The notes under the pieces: model-generated
The model's input: only the letters and a program-made list of their open reading frames with translations
Told to the model about the DNA's origin: nothing
Databases searched by the model: none
DNA from: Rhodococcus sp. KRD162
GTDB lineage: Bacteria > Actinomycetota > Actinomycetes > Mycobacteriales > Mycobacteriaceae
Length of the DNA: 64,000 bases
Reading direction: 5' to 3'
NCBI RefSeq assembly: GCF_017168335.1
Contig: NZ_JABFAU010000005.1
Span: 56,475 to 120,474, forward strand
Part shown: in pieces, positions 37,792 through 47,886 of the stretch
How the letters are laid out: each line of letters starts with the position of its first letter
Numbering within the stretch: the stretch's first letter is position 1
Position numbers and translations under genes: made by a program

Positions 37792-39780
37792 GTGATACCG
37801 GGTTCGATGCTCGATCGTCGCTATCGAATAGACGCGCCGATCGCACGGGGCGGCATGTCGACGGTCTACCGCGGACTCGACACCAGACTCGACCGCCCTG
37901 TCGCGGTGAAGATCATGGATCCGAAGTTCGCCGAGGACCCGCAGTTCGTCCAGCGATTCGAATTCGAGGCGCGGGCCGTGGCCAGGCTGAATCATCCCGG
38001 CCTCGTAGCCGTGTACGACCATGGTCGAGACGGCGAACATGCTTTTCTCGTCATGGAACTCGTCGAGGGCGGCACCCTACGGGAGCTCCTGCGTGAGCGT
38101 GGCCCGATGCCACCGCACGCTGCGGTCGCCGTCGTGCGGCCGGTCCTCGAAGCCCTCGCGGTTGCCCACCGGGCGGGCTTGGTGCACCGCGATATCAAAC
38201 CCGAGAACATCCTGATCAGCGACGACGGCGACGTCAAGATCGCCGATTTCGGACTCGTGCGAGCCATCGCGGCCTCCACGGTGACCTCGAGCAGTGTGAT
38301 TCTGGGCACCGCCGCGTACCTCTCTCCCGAGCAGGTCACCACCGGCTCTGCCTCCGCGAGCAGTGATGTCTACGGCGTCGGCGTCGTGCTGTTCGAGCTG
38401 CTGACCGGCCGCACCCCGTTCACCGGGGATACCTCGCTGTCCATCGCCTACCAACGCATCGACAACGACGTGCCGCTCCCGTCCGCCCTCATCGCCGGAG
38501 TACCCCCGCAATTCGACGAAGTGGTCGAGCGCGCGACCGTCCGCGACCCGGAACATCGTTACCGCAACGCCGACGACATGGCCCGCGCCCTGCGTGGTGC
38601 CGCGTCGGAGCTGGCGCTTCCCGAATACCGGGTGCCCGCGCCCAAACGCTCGGCCGAGCACCTGAGTTCCGCTGCGGCGGGCGCACCGACGACGGTCGCC
38701 GGTGATCGCGCGCCTTCCGCTCGCACCCAGGTGGTCCAGGACCCGCCGAGGCAGCCGGGGGTACAGCACACCCGCGCGGTCACCTCACCTACCTCGCGTG
38801 GTGTCGATTACGGCTCGGAGCAACCCGAGGAGCAACATGCCGAGCCTGCACCGTCCGGTCGGGGCCAGTACCGATTTCCGGACTTCGAAGCAGATCGACA
38901 GCGCTCGCGTCGCGCGATCCTCGTCTGGCTTCTCGTCGTGGCCCTGCTCGCCGTCCTGGTCGGTGTCGGCGGCTGGTGGATGGGTTCGGGTCGCTACACC
39001 GCGGTCCCGCTGGTCGACGGGCTCGACACCACCGGTGCCACCAGCGCCGTCGAAGCGGCCGGGCTGGAGGCCACCGTGCGCGGAACCTATTCCGACTCGG
39101 TGGACACCGACCGTCTGATCGGGACCGACCCCACCGGTGGATCACGAATCGCCAAGGGTGACACCGTGTTTCTCCTGGTGTCACTCGGGCGTCCCAGTGT
39201 CCCCTCCATCGACGCGAGCGCCTCGGTTGCGGATATGGAACAGCAACTGCGAGATCGGACGTTCACACCCGTCGACGGCGGCGAAGCGTTCAGCACCACC
39301 GCTCCGATCGGCGGGGTCGCAGCGCTCGACCCACCGCCGGGGACGGTGCTGAACACCGGGGCCGCGGTGTCGGTGCTGCGCAGCAAGGGAGCGCCGCCGG
39401 TCGAGATGCCGGATGTGCGCGGGCAAAGCGTCGAACAGGCCCGAACGACGCTCGAATCGGTGGGCATCACCGTCAGCGAGGTTCAGGAAACGTTCGACAA
39501 AGGTACCGACGGCGGCAAGGCCATCGGAACGACGCCCGAGGCCGGGAAGACGGTGAAGTCGGGAACCACAGCCGTCCTCGAAGTATCGAACGCCGTGACG
39601 GTGCCCTCACTGCTCGGCCGGTCGGTAGGGTCCGCTCGCACGACCCTCGACACTCTCGGCCTCGCGATCGATGTCCGTCAGGTGGTCGATACGGACGGGT
39701 CGGTGGTGATCACCCAGAGCCCCGGAGCCGGTTCCCGAGTGAAACCGGGCTCCGAGGTCAAGGTCGTCTCACTGCCCTGA
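37792..39780 (+). CDS. pknL: Serine/threonine protein kinase PknL with PASTA repeats
   Basis: Membrane-bound Hanks-type kinase. Start GTG at 37792, preceded by AGGAGG; the longer upstream frame is not conserved. The 662-residue protein has the kinase domain (about 11-275) with GGMSTVY, VAVK (Lys40), HRDIKPEN (Asp134) and DFG (Asp152). A Pro/Thr/Gln-rich juxtamembrane linker, one transmembrane helix (about 373-395) and about four extracellular PASTA-like repeats (398-662) follow. M. tuberculosis PknL lacks PASTA repeats, while corynebacterial PknL has them. PASTA domains sense peptidoglycan fragments or lipid II, tying this kinase to wall status. Confidence 0.93.
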   Translation: MIPGSMLDRRYRIDAPIARGGMSTVYRGLDTRLDRPVAVKIMDPKFAEDPQFVQRFEFEARAVARLNHPGLVAVYDHGRDGEHAFLVMELVEGGTLRELLRERGPMPPHAAVAVVRPVLEALAVAHRAGLVHRDIKPENILISDDGDVKIADFGLVRAIAASTVTSSSVILGTAAYLSPEQVTTGSASASSDVYGVGVVLFELLTGRTPFTGDTSLSIAYQRIDNDVPLPSALIAGVPPQFDEVVERATVRDPEHRYRNADDMARALRGAASELALPEYRVPAPKRSAEHLSSAAAGAPTTVAGDRAPSARTQVVQDPPRQPGVQHTRAVTSPTSRGVDYGSEQPEEQHAEPAPSGRGQYRFPDFEADRQRSRRAILVWLLVVALLAVLVGVGGWWMGSGRYTAVPLVDGLDTTGATSAVEAAGLEATVRGTYSDSVDTDRLIGTDPTGGSRIAKGDTVFLLVSLGRPSVPSIDASASVADMEQQLRDRTFTPVDGGEAFSTTAPIGGVAALDPPPGTVLNTGAAVSVLRSKGAPPVEMPDVRGQSVEQARTTLESVGITVSEVQETFDKGTDGGKAIGTTPEAGKTVKSGTTAVLEVSNAVTVPSLLGRSVGSARTTLDTLGLAIDVRQVVDTDGSVVITQSPGAGSRVKPGSEVKVVSLP

Positions 39781-39820
39781 TCGCTCGCGGAGCAACACGA
39801 CTGGCTCAGGGCAACACGGC

Positions 39821-41251
<1,431 letters not shown>

Positions 41252-41743
41252 TCACCCGCGATACGAGAACTCTTCGATCGCCTGGAACTTCGCCAGATTG
41301 TGCCGAGCATCGGCGAGCGCATCATGCGCATCGTCCGGTGCCGACGGCAGCTCGGGGCTGCCGCGATCCTCCCAGTGCTGACGCAGCTCACGGGTGAAAC
41401 GAGGCAACGACCGAGGCAGCTCGGTCATCGAACCCCACAGCTGACAGAGCGCAACGTGATCGTATGCAGCCACCCACGCCCACAGTTCGACCTCCGCGCC
41501 GTACTGCGGAACCAGGAACTCGAGCAGCTCGTCACGGATTCGGGACCGACTCATCCACAATGGTGACGAGTACGGTGGCAGCTTGGGCAGCACGTTTCGT
41601 CGAACCCAGCGGCCCGCTCGCTCGGGATCGAACTCGGAGGACACCGCATAGAACTCGCGGCCGTCCTCGGATACCACGCCGATCGAGACCAACTCGATTG
41701 TGCGACCATCCTCGATGAACTCTGTGTCGTAGAAGTAGCGCAC
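41252..41743 (-). CDS. DEDDh 3'-5' exoribonuclease, exoribonuclease AS homologue
   Basis: A 163-residue RNase T-superfamily nuclease. Start GTG at 41743, read VRYFYDTEFIEDGRTIEL, with AAGGTGAG upstream. A longer frame is not conserved. Catalytic acids lie in YDTEF (about 5-9), AAYDH and the final HDALADARHN. The mycobacterial homologue Rv2179c trims RNA with preference for 3' adenosine tails. It is 45 nt upstream of aroG in the same direction and divergent from the mannosyltransferase gene across 79 bp. Confidence 0.9.
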   Translation of the reverse strand: MRYFYDTEFIEDGRTIELVSIGVVSEDGREFYAVSSEFDPERAGRWVRRNVLPKLPPYSSPLWMSRSRIRDELLEFLVPQYGAEVELWAWVAAYDHVALCQLWGSMTELPRSLPRFTRELRQHWEDRGSPELPSAPDDAHDALADARHNLAKFQAIEEFSYRG

Positions 41744-41822
41744 GCGGCTCACCTTAGCGCGTGCTCCGACACGTCCCCACGTACCGGTAGCCCCGACCCG
41801 AACAGCCCGGAAAGGCAACGTT

Positions 41823-43112
41823 GTGACTACGCCCGACACCAACCGTCCGATCGCCGAGGCATCGGACCAGGCCGGGCCGCGGCCACGCCGGTGGCCTCGT
41901 TGGGCGGTGGCGTCGAGCAGAGTCCTCGTTCTGGCCGCCGCCGCTGTGGGTGTCCTGTTCCATCTCAACGGCTTTCCGGGCCTGCGTGCTCTCGGCGAGC
42001 ACTACCGACTGGACCTGGACGTGTACCGCCTGGGCGGGCAGGTGTTCGCCCAGGGTGGGGATCTCTACGGACAGTTGCCGCCGATCGCCACCGGAACCAC
42101 GTTGCCGTTCACCTATCCGCCGATCGCCGCCGCCGTGTTCAGCCCGCTGTCCTCGATCTCGCTGTACACCGCGTCGATCGCGGTGACGGCACTGTCGATG
42201 GTTCTGTTGCTGGTGACACTCGTGACCACACTCGTCTCGCTCGGGGTGCGCCCTGCATCGATGGTCCTGTGGTCGGCCGGTGCCGTGTTCGCCGTGTCGG
42301 TGCTGATCCTGGAGCCGGTCACCTCGACGTTGAACTACGGACAGATCAACATCGTGCTGATGGCCTTCGTGGCTCTCGACTGTCTGCCGAAGAAGACGCC
42401 ATGGCCTCGCGGGCTGCTGATCGGTCTGGTCGCCGCCGTCAAGCTCACCCCGGCTGTGTTCGTGCTGTTCTTTCTGCTGCGCAGAGATTTTCGCGCGGCT
42501 GTGATGTCGGTTCTCGGTTTTGCAGTGTTCACGGCCATCGGCTTTGCGCTGACATGGTCGGATTCGGTGAAGTACTGGACCGAGACCATCGTCGACTCCG
42601 ACCGGATCGGTGGCCCCGCCTATCCGCCGAACCAGTCGATCACCGGCGTGCTCGCACGTCTCGGATTGGACGATCTACCCCGGTCGATCCTGTGGCTCGC
42701 CTTGTCGGCGGTGGTGTTGATCATCGCCGCCGTGGCCATGCGGAAAGCGTTCGCGGCCGGGGAGATCGCCCTCGCGCTGACGGTCAATGCGCTGCTCGGC
42801 CTGCTGGTGTCGCCGGTGTCCTGGTCCCATCACTGGGTGTGGGCGGTGCCGTTCGTCGTCGTACTTGCCGTCCTCGGATACCGCCGCCGCAGCGCACTGC
42901 TGTTCACGCTGGTTGGCATCGGTCTGGCGCTGATGATCTATCCGCCGCACTGGAAGCTCGGCGAAGGGCGATGGAGCGGGCTCGGCTGGCCCCTGATCGA
43001 CCAGATCGAGGCGTCTGCATACGTGTGGTGGGCACTGGCCTCGATCATCGCTGTTGCATCGATCGATATCGCCCACCGCGGGAGAGCCGCGAGGACCGCC
43101 GCGACTGCCTGA
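41823..43112 (+). CDS. Alpha-1,2-mannosyltransferase (Rv2181-like, GT87)
   Basis: Polytopic GT-C enzyme (429 residues, about 10-12 transmembrane helices). The first extracellular loop has the catalytic Asp motif in RLDLDVYRLGGQVF (about 62-75) and PFTYPPIAAAVFSPLS typical of DUF2029/GT87. In mycobacteria the homologue adds alpha-1,2-mannose branches to the lipomannan/LAM core using polyprenyl-phosphomannose. With mptA and pimB in the same window, this fits lipomannan synthesis. GTG start. Confidence 0.88.
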   Translation: MTTPDTNRPIAEASDQAGPRPRRWPRWAVASSRVLVLAAAAVGVLFHLNGFPGLRALGEHYRLDLDVYRLGGQVFAQGGDLYGQLPPIATGTTLPFTYPPIAAAVFSPLSSISLYTASIAVTALSMVLLLVTLVTTLVSLGVRPASMVLWSAGAVFAVSVLILEPVTSTLNYGQINIVLMAFVALDCLPKKTPWPRGLLIGLVAAVKLTPAVFVLFFLLRRDFRAAVMSVLGFAVFTAIGFALTWSDSVKYWTETIVDSDRIGGPAYPPNQSITGVLARLGLDDLPRSILWLALSAVVLIIAAVAMRKAFAAGEIALALTVNALLGLLVSPVSWSHHWVWAVPFVVVLAVLGYRRRSALLFTLVGIGLALMIYPPHWKLGEGRWSGLGWPLIDQIEASAYVWWALASIIAVASIDIAHRGRAARTAATA

Positions 43113-43133
43113 TCGCAGCCGCGCGCGGAGGGT

Positions 43134-43862
43134 TCAGCTGGCTTTGGTGTCCGGGATGCGCGGCGGTACCGGAGTCGCTTCCGGACTCGGCGCGGTCTTC
43201 TTCAGCGAGGCGGCATACACGTCCACGTATTCCTGCCCGGAGAGCAACATCAGGTCGTACATCACCTCGTCGGTGACCGCCCGCTCGACGAATCGATTGC
43301 CGGCCATCCCCTCGAAGCGCGAGAAATCGATCGGCTTTCCCACGCGAATGGTGACCTTGGCCGGCCGCCACACCCGCGAACCGATCGGGTTCATCTTCTC
43401 GGTACCGATCATCGCGACGGGCACGACCTGCACCCCGGTCTGCAGCGCCAGACGGGCCATGCCCGTCTTCCCTTTGTACAACCGGGCGTCGGGCGAGCGC
43501 GTGCCCTCGGGGTAGATGCCCAGAACCTTGCCCGCTTCGATCACGCGCACTCCGGCATTGAGGGCGTCCTGCGCGGCATCGGCTCCGGTGCGATCGATCG
43601 GCACCTGCCCCACCGCGGTGAAGAACCACCGCTGGAACGCACCTTTGAGTCCGGTCCCGGTGAAGTACTCGCTCTTCGCCAGGAACGTGATGCGGCGAGG
43701 CGTCTTGAGCGGAAGGTAGAACGAATCGAGCACGGCTTTGTGATTGCTCGCCAGGATCACCGGGCCGTGCGCCGGAATGTTCTCCGCACCCTCGATCGTG
43801 GGCCGCCCGAGGGCAATGAGCAGTGGCCCGACGATGACGAATTTGAACAGCCAGTACCACAT
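43134..43862 (-). CDS. 1-acyl-sn-glycerol-3-phosphate acyltransferase
   Basis: PlsC-type membrane acyltransferase that converts lysophosphatidate to phosphatidate. The 242-residue protein has an N-terminal hydrophobic stretch (2-20), the NHKAVLD catalytic motif (residues 40-46, HX4D) and the substrate-binding YPEGTRS motif (118-124). It is the counterpart of Rv2182c, convergent with the mannosyltransferase gene (21-nt gap). The exact acyl acceptor is not shown by sequence, and other lysophospholipids are possible. Confidence 0.9.
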   Translation of the reverse strand: MWYWLFKFVIVGPLLIALGRPTIEGAENIPAHGPVILASNHKAVLDSFYLPLKTPRRITFLAKSEYFTGTGLKGAFQRWFFTAVGQVPIDRTGADAAQDALNAGVRVIEAGKVLGIYPEGTRSPDARLYKGKTGMARLALQTGVQVVPVAMIGTEKMNPIGSRVWRPAKVTIRVGKPIDFSRFEGMAGNRFVERAVTDEVMYDLMLLSGQEYVDVYAASLKKTAPSPEATPVPPRIPDTKAS

Positions 43863-44041
43863 TGCCGTGCTCCCTGATCATGGTCCGGAAAAGTCGTTGG
43901 TGCCGATCCACTCGAAGGCGAACCGACCGCGGCCGGGCGTCCTCGAACTGTGCCGCGTAGTGAACTGTACCCAGGGTTTATGACACCAGCCACACCACGG
44001 GCCACAGCGGGACAGAGCTCACACGAAGCGGCCCGACACGG

Positions 44042-45016
44042 TCATCGCACGCCGGTGACGAACTGCGCCCGGGCGAGCTCCGCGGCCCCGATCATGCCCG
44101 CCGCCTCACCGAGTTGAGTACTGCGAATTCGAGCCAGCGGTCGATGGCCCGCACCGGTGACGAGCTGCGCGTACTTGTCGGTCGCGCGGGCGAGAAATTG
44201 GCTCGACGACGTCGCCACTCCCCCGGCCAGCACGATCAGGTCGGGGTCGTACACGTCGCTGACCATCGACAGCCCGACACCGAGCCACTGGGCGAAATCC
44301 TCCATGGTGCGGCGAGCGATCGGGTCTCCGTCGTGTGCAGCACCGGCGATCCGGCGACCGGTCAACGAACCCGGATCGAGAAACACCTCGCGAGCCAGCG
44401 TCGTCGAGGACGACGGGTCTGCGGCGAGCAGTTCCACCGCGGTGTCCACCAGGGCGGTGCCGCTGCAATAGCGCTCCCAACAGCCGCGCTTGCCGCACGG
44501 GCAGGCTCTGCCGTCCGGTACGACCTGAAGGTGACCCAGTTCCGGGGCGACCCCGTGGCTTCCGCGGTAGATCGTGCCGTCGATCAGCAGTGCCGCACCG
44601 ATTCCGGTGCCGATGGCCACCATCACCACGTTGCGGCCGCCGGCGGCGGCACCGAAGCGGTACTCGGCCCACGCAGCCGAGTTGGCGTCGTGTTCGAGGA
44701 GTACCGGCAACCCCACACGTGCACTCATCTGTGCCGCGACCGGCGTGTCCACCCACGGTAGGTGCGGAGCGAATCGAACCGTGGTCCGCTCGGAATCGAT
44801 GAATCCTGCGACGGCGAGCCCGACAGCGGCAATGTCGTGCCGACCGGCCAGCTCCTGCACGGCCCGGTCGAGCCCGCGTTCGAGCGCGCGAGCGGTGTGT
44901 GGAGTGGGGGCGGCGGTGGAGTCGAGCACCTGGCCCTCGGAGTCCACGACGGATGCGCGCAAGCTCGTCCCGCCGACATCGATGCCGACGGTCAGTCGCT
45001 CATGGTGCCGCTTCAT
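44042..45016 (-). CDS. ROK family glucokinase
   Basis: ATP- or polyphosphate-dependent sugar kinase, 324 residues. Start ATG at 45016, reading MKRHHERLTVGIDVGGT, with GGAAGG upstream; the longer frame is not conserved. It has the phosphate loop GIDVGGTSLRA (about 11-21), LEHDANSAAWAEY, VMVAIGTGIGAAL, and the ROK zinc motif CPCGKRGCWE. No repressor HTH is present, so it is a kinase rather than a ROK regulator. Mycobacteria have no kinase at this point between Rv2182c and Rv2183c, so it appears to be a lineage-specific insertion. Glucose is the likeliest substrate; polyphosphate use cannot be judged. Confidence 0.9.
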   Translation of the reverse strand: MKRHHERLTVGIDVGGTSLRASVVDSEGQVLDSTAAPTPHTARALERGLDRAVQELAGRHDIAAVGLAVAGFIDSERTTVRFAPHLPWVDTPVAAQMSARVGLPVLLEHDANSAAWAEYRFGAAAGGRNVVMVAIGTGIGAALLIDGTIYRGSHGVAPELGHLQVVPDGRACPCGKRGCWERYCSGTALVDTAVELLAADPSSSTTLAREVFLDPGSLTGRRIAGAAHDGDPIARRTMEDFAQWLGVGLSMVSDVYDPDLIVLAGGVATSSSQFLARATDKYAQLVTGAGHRPLARIRSTQLGEAAGMIGAAELARAQFVTGVR

Positions 45017-45068
45017 TCGTCCATACCTTCCTCGGCCGTTCCCCACGCGGTCCGATTCCGTCCGTCTG

Positions 45069-45497
45069 TCACTGACCGTCCCGGCCGTCACTGCCCGACT
45101 CTCCGAGACGGACCGTAATCGGAACGAACGCGTTCCGGCGGTCGGCCGGGGCGTCCACGTCCTTCGCCACACCGCCGGATTCTCGATCGGGTCGGTCGGC
45201 GGACGAACCCGACGCAGGCTCCGCCGAGTGCGGCGTCCCTGCGCCCGCGTGATCGGCGAGCAGCTGACGCAGCAGTGCGATCACCACTGCGCCCTCGGAG
45301 GCCACGAGCTCGACGAGATCGTGGCGCTCGCCGCGCACCAGCGCAGCGAGCGCGCACACCGGGCACCAACTACATCCCTGCTGATCGCGATCCGCCTGTG
45401 TTTCGGCGACGCGCCGCAAAATGGGCTCGAGCCGCGTGAGTACCGTCTCGGCCAGGGCGAACAGATCCGCGCCCAGCTCGGAATGGTCCGAGGTCAT
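45069..45497 (-). CDS. Rv2183c-like conserved hypothetical protein
   Basis: A 142-residue protein starting at ATG 45497 (MTSDHSELGADLF). The first 85 residues are mainly helical and contain the pair CSWCPVCALAALVRGERHD, a compact Cys-x2-Cys-x2-Cys cluster. The rest is an acidic, Ser/Pro-rich disordered tail. It lies 37 nt downstream of the ArsA-type ATPase in the same operon, as Rv2183c does in mycobacteria. The Cys cluster suggests metal or redox binding. No function is known. Confidence 0.75.
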   Translation of the reverse strand: MTSDHSELGADLFALAETVLTRLEPILRRVAETQADRDQQGCSWCPVCALAALVRGERHDLVELVASEGAVVIALLRQLLADHAGAGTPHSAEPASGSSADRPDRESGGVAKDVDAPADRRNAFVPITVRLGESGSDGRDGQ

Positions 45498-45534
45498 CGC
45501 AACACCTCGGATGGCTTGTCCGGGGACGTTGCGG

Positions 45535-46770
45535 TCACAGCGGCCACGCGTCGGGGTTCGGGCGAAAACGCACCACCAGGCACGGTCCGTCGAGTTCGGC
45601 GGACTCCGCGACGCACCGACGTAGCACCGATGCCAACCTGATTCGCCGTCGCCTCCCGTCGGCACTGACTATCAAGTCGTCCTCCACTCGCCCCAGCGCC
45701 AAGCTTGCCGAATCCACCACCGGCAGCAGCATTCTCATCGCGTATACAGATTCCAGCCCGACCCCCGACTCGTGCACCACACGGGGCTGCTCCCCCCAGC
45801 CCGGCGCGCGCCGCCCGAGGGAGCCTCGCTCCAGGCGAGCGGCCACTTCTTGCAAGGGCTCCAACCCTACCGGTTCGGTGTGGAAGTGCTCCACCTCCAC
45901 CAGCGGCACCGTCGCGATCCTTCGGCGCAGCTCCGCCACGGCGTCGAGCTGCGCGGACCGCCACCTCTCGAACCAGAACACTGCCGGATGTGCGCCGACC
46001 AAACCGATCGACGACGAGTTCAGCGCGGGCAGAATCTTGTTGACGAGAACCCGATCGATTCTGATTCCGAGCAGAGCAGCCGCCGACAGCGTCCGTTCCG
46101 CGTCGGCGATCGACAATTCCTCGGCAGTGACGACCACGGTCGCGCCGGTGCGTGTCGAGTCGACGATGAGCGATCGCACCGACTCGATATGTGCGAGAAC
46201 TCGCTCGATCATTGCCACGACCAGGGTGAGCCGAACATCGGCACCGGTGCCGGCAACCATCCGGTCGTGGTGCGGCCAGATCCGCTCGACGTATCCGGCG
46301 ACGGTGTCCGGCAACTGCAGCGTGCGGAGCGCATCGGCCGAGGCGGGCATGTCCACCAACACTGTGTCCCAACGATCTTCGTCGGCAAGGCGGTAGACCT
46401 CGTGCATTCCCAGCAACTCTTCGATTCCTGGGAAACCGAGCAGTTCCTCCGGTTCGATCGCCCCGAAACTCACTCCGTGCTCGTGGCCCGCGGACGCCAT
46501 CGCCATCACCGAACCCAGACCTCGGTATCGCTGCTCGAGCAACGCGAAGGTATCGATCTCGACGATGTCGACGCCGGGCGCGACCGGCAGTATCTCGGAC
46601 GGTTCCGCCGACTCGGCGACGCCGTCGACCGCGAACGCGTCGACGAGCGAATGTGCCTGGTCGACGGAAGCGATCAACACCCGCTTCCCGGACTGCGCGA
46701 GCTGCAGGGCCGAAGCAGCAGCCAACGTGGTCTTGCCCGCACCACCTTTGCCGAGAAACAGCAACACCAT
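45535..46770 (-). CDS. ArsA/Get3-type P-loop ATPase
   Basis: A 411-residue soluble ATPase of the ArsA/GET3 SIMIBI class. The deviant Walker A is GKGGAGKTT (residues 8-16), followed by ASVDQAHSLVDAF (switch I) and TVLVDMPASADALR (switch II). The C-terminal part holds a PVVDS/LIVSADGRRRRIRL beta domain typical of the anion-transporting ATPase C-terminus. It corresponds to Rv2184c. There is no arsenic or tail-anchor partner nearby. Flanking SRPBCC proteins suggest a lipid-related cargo, which is speculative. Confidence 0.87.
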   Translation of the reverse strand: MVLLFLGKGGAGKTTLAAASALQLAQSGKRVLIASVDQAHSLVDAFAVDGVAESAEPSEILPVAPGVDIVEIDTFALLEQRYRGLGSVMAMASAGHEHGVSFGAIEPEELLGFPGIEELLGMHEVYRLADEDRWDTVLVDMPASADALRTLQLPDTVAGYVERIWPHHDRMVAGTGADVRLTLVVAMIERVLAHIESVRSLIVDSTRTGATVVVTAEELSIADAERTLSAAALLGIRIDRVLVNKILPALNSSSIGLVGAHPAVFWFERWRSAQLDAVAELRRRIATVPLVEVEHFHTEPVGLEPLQEVAARLERGSLGRRAPGWGEQPRVVHESGVGLESVYAMRMLLPVVDSASLALGRVEDDLIVSADGRRRRIRLASVLRRCVAESAELDGPCLVVRFRPNPDAWPL

Positions 46771-46796
46771 GGTGCGGGCTTCGGTGCGAGCTTCGC

Positions 46797-47231
46797 TCAG
46801 CCTTCGACCCGCTTCTTCAATTCTTTCAAGGCAGTGTCGGTGATGACCTTTTCCGCCTTGCGCTTGAACAGTCCGATCATCGGGATATTGAGGTCCACGG
46901 TGAGCTCGTACGTCACATCTGTGCCGTCACCGGTCTCACGCAGCGAGTACGAGCCGTTCTGCGACTTCTGCATCTCACCCGAGACCAGATTCCACGACAC
47001 CGAGTTACCGTCGGCGGCCCAGTCGTACTCGAGCTCGTAGGTGTCTTTCACCATGCCTGCGTCCAATACGAACTTCACGCGCTTACCGCGCCCGTCTGCT
47101 CCGCGCTCGAGGACCTCGACGGACTTCGCGGCCGACACCCACGTGGGGTACGCGTCGAAATCGGCGATGACGTCCATGACCGCGCTCGGTGAGGCTTCGA
47201 CGACGATAGACCTCTGGGTTTTCTCCGCCAT
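46797..47231 (-). CDS. SRPBCC (START-like) lipid-binding family protein, Rv2185c-like
   Basis: A 144-residue single-domain protein starting MAEKTQRSIVVEASP (ATG 47231). It has the helix-grip pattern: an N-terminal strand, DFDAYPTWVSAAKSVEVLE, a long curved sheet, and the C-terminal helix KVITDTALKELKKRVEG. SRPBCC proteins bind hydrophobic ligands. It is first in the operon with the ArsA-type ATPase (26-nt gap) and the Rv2183c-like gene, the same order as in mycobacteria. The ligand is unknown. Confidence 0.87.
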   Translation of the reverse strand: MAEKTQRSIVVEASPSAVMDVIADFDAYPTWVSAAKSVEVLERGADGRGKRVKFVLDAGMVKDTYELEYDWAADGNSVSWNLVSGEMQKSQNGSYSLRETGDGTDVTYELTVDLNIPMIGLFKRKAEKVITDTALKELKKRVEG

Positions 47232-47361
47232 GACTTCTCGTCCGCTTCCTCTCGGGTACATCGATCGTTTCGTTCGCTGTGCCGTCGAACAGACAGCAGA
47301 CCTATCTCACATGATCGATCCGCCTGTGCACAATGCGAACCGGCCGACCGTACCGCGCGGT

Positions 47362-47754
47362 TCAATCGACAGCTGAACTCGACGCTACGTGGCGCGGCGC
47401 CTCCCCTGCAGAACGCCCGGCCTCCAGTTCGCGTTTGAGCTCGAACGTCATGGCGCGACCGGCCACACGGCGCCGGTGTTGCTGCGCCGCTAGCTCGTCG
47501 GTACCGGCGGACTCCGCATGCAGGAAGTAGTGCACGATCACACCGTCGAGCACGGGCTCGAGCCACAGCTCCATCGTTCCGAGGACGCCTCCGCGCACGG
47601 CCCAGCGGATCCCCTTCTCACCTCGGTCTTCGGTGACCGTCAGATTCAGATCCGGCCACCACCGACGCCACCGTTCCGGCGAGGCGAAAGCCTGTGCCAC
47701 CAGTTCGCCGGGGGCGGCCACGAATGTCTGATCCGCAACTTGAATACTGCTCAT
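47362..47754 (-). CDS. SRPBCC family protein, Rv2186c-like
   Basis: A 130-residue protein starting at ATG 47754 (MSSIQVADQTFVAAPG). It has the Trp-rich SERWRRWWPDLNLTVTE-like segment (about 25-40), WAVRGGVLGTMELWLEPV and a basic C-terminal helix. It resembles polyketide-cyclase/SRPBCC folds and matches Rv2186c in size and place. It is upstream of the other SRPBCC gene in the same direction and divergent from the acyl-CoA ligase gene. Two adjacent lipid-binding folds hint at a shared pathway. No catalytic residues can be named. Confidence 0.83.
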   Translation of the reverse strand: MSSIQVADQTFVAAPGELVAQAFASPERWRRWWPDLNLTVTEDRGEKGIRWAVRGGVLGTMELWLEPVLDGVIVHYFLHAESAGTDELAAQQHRRRVAGRAMTFELKRELEAGRSAGEAPRHVASSSAVD

Positions 47755-47803
47755 CGACAGAGCTTCACATATCGGGTGCCCTGCCGGGTGCACCGAGGCG
47801 AAG

Positions 47804-47831
47804 TTCGACGTCGCGACCCCGGGTCTAGAGT
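47804..47831 (+). promoter_or_regulatory. Putative promoter of the fadD15-like gene
   Basis: TTCGAC (47804-47809) is followed after 16 bp by TAGAGT (47826-47831), with about 55 bp to the GTG start. Both boxes are moderate matches to actinobacterial sigA sites. Confidence 0.5.
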
Positions 47832-47886
47832 ATCTGTGAAGCCGAGCTATCGACTTTCTCTCTGTCTTCCAACCGGAGGTAATTCC

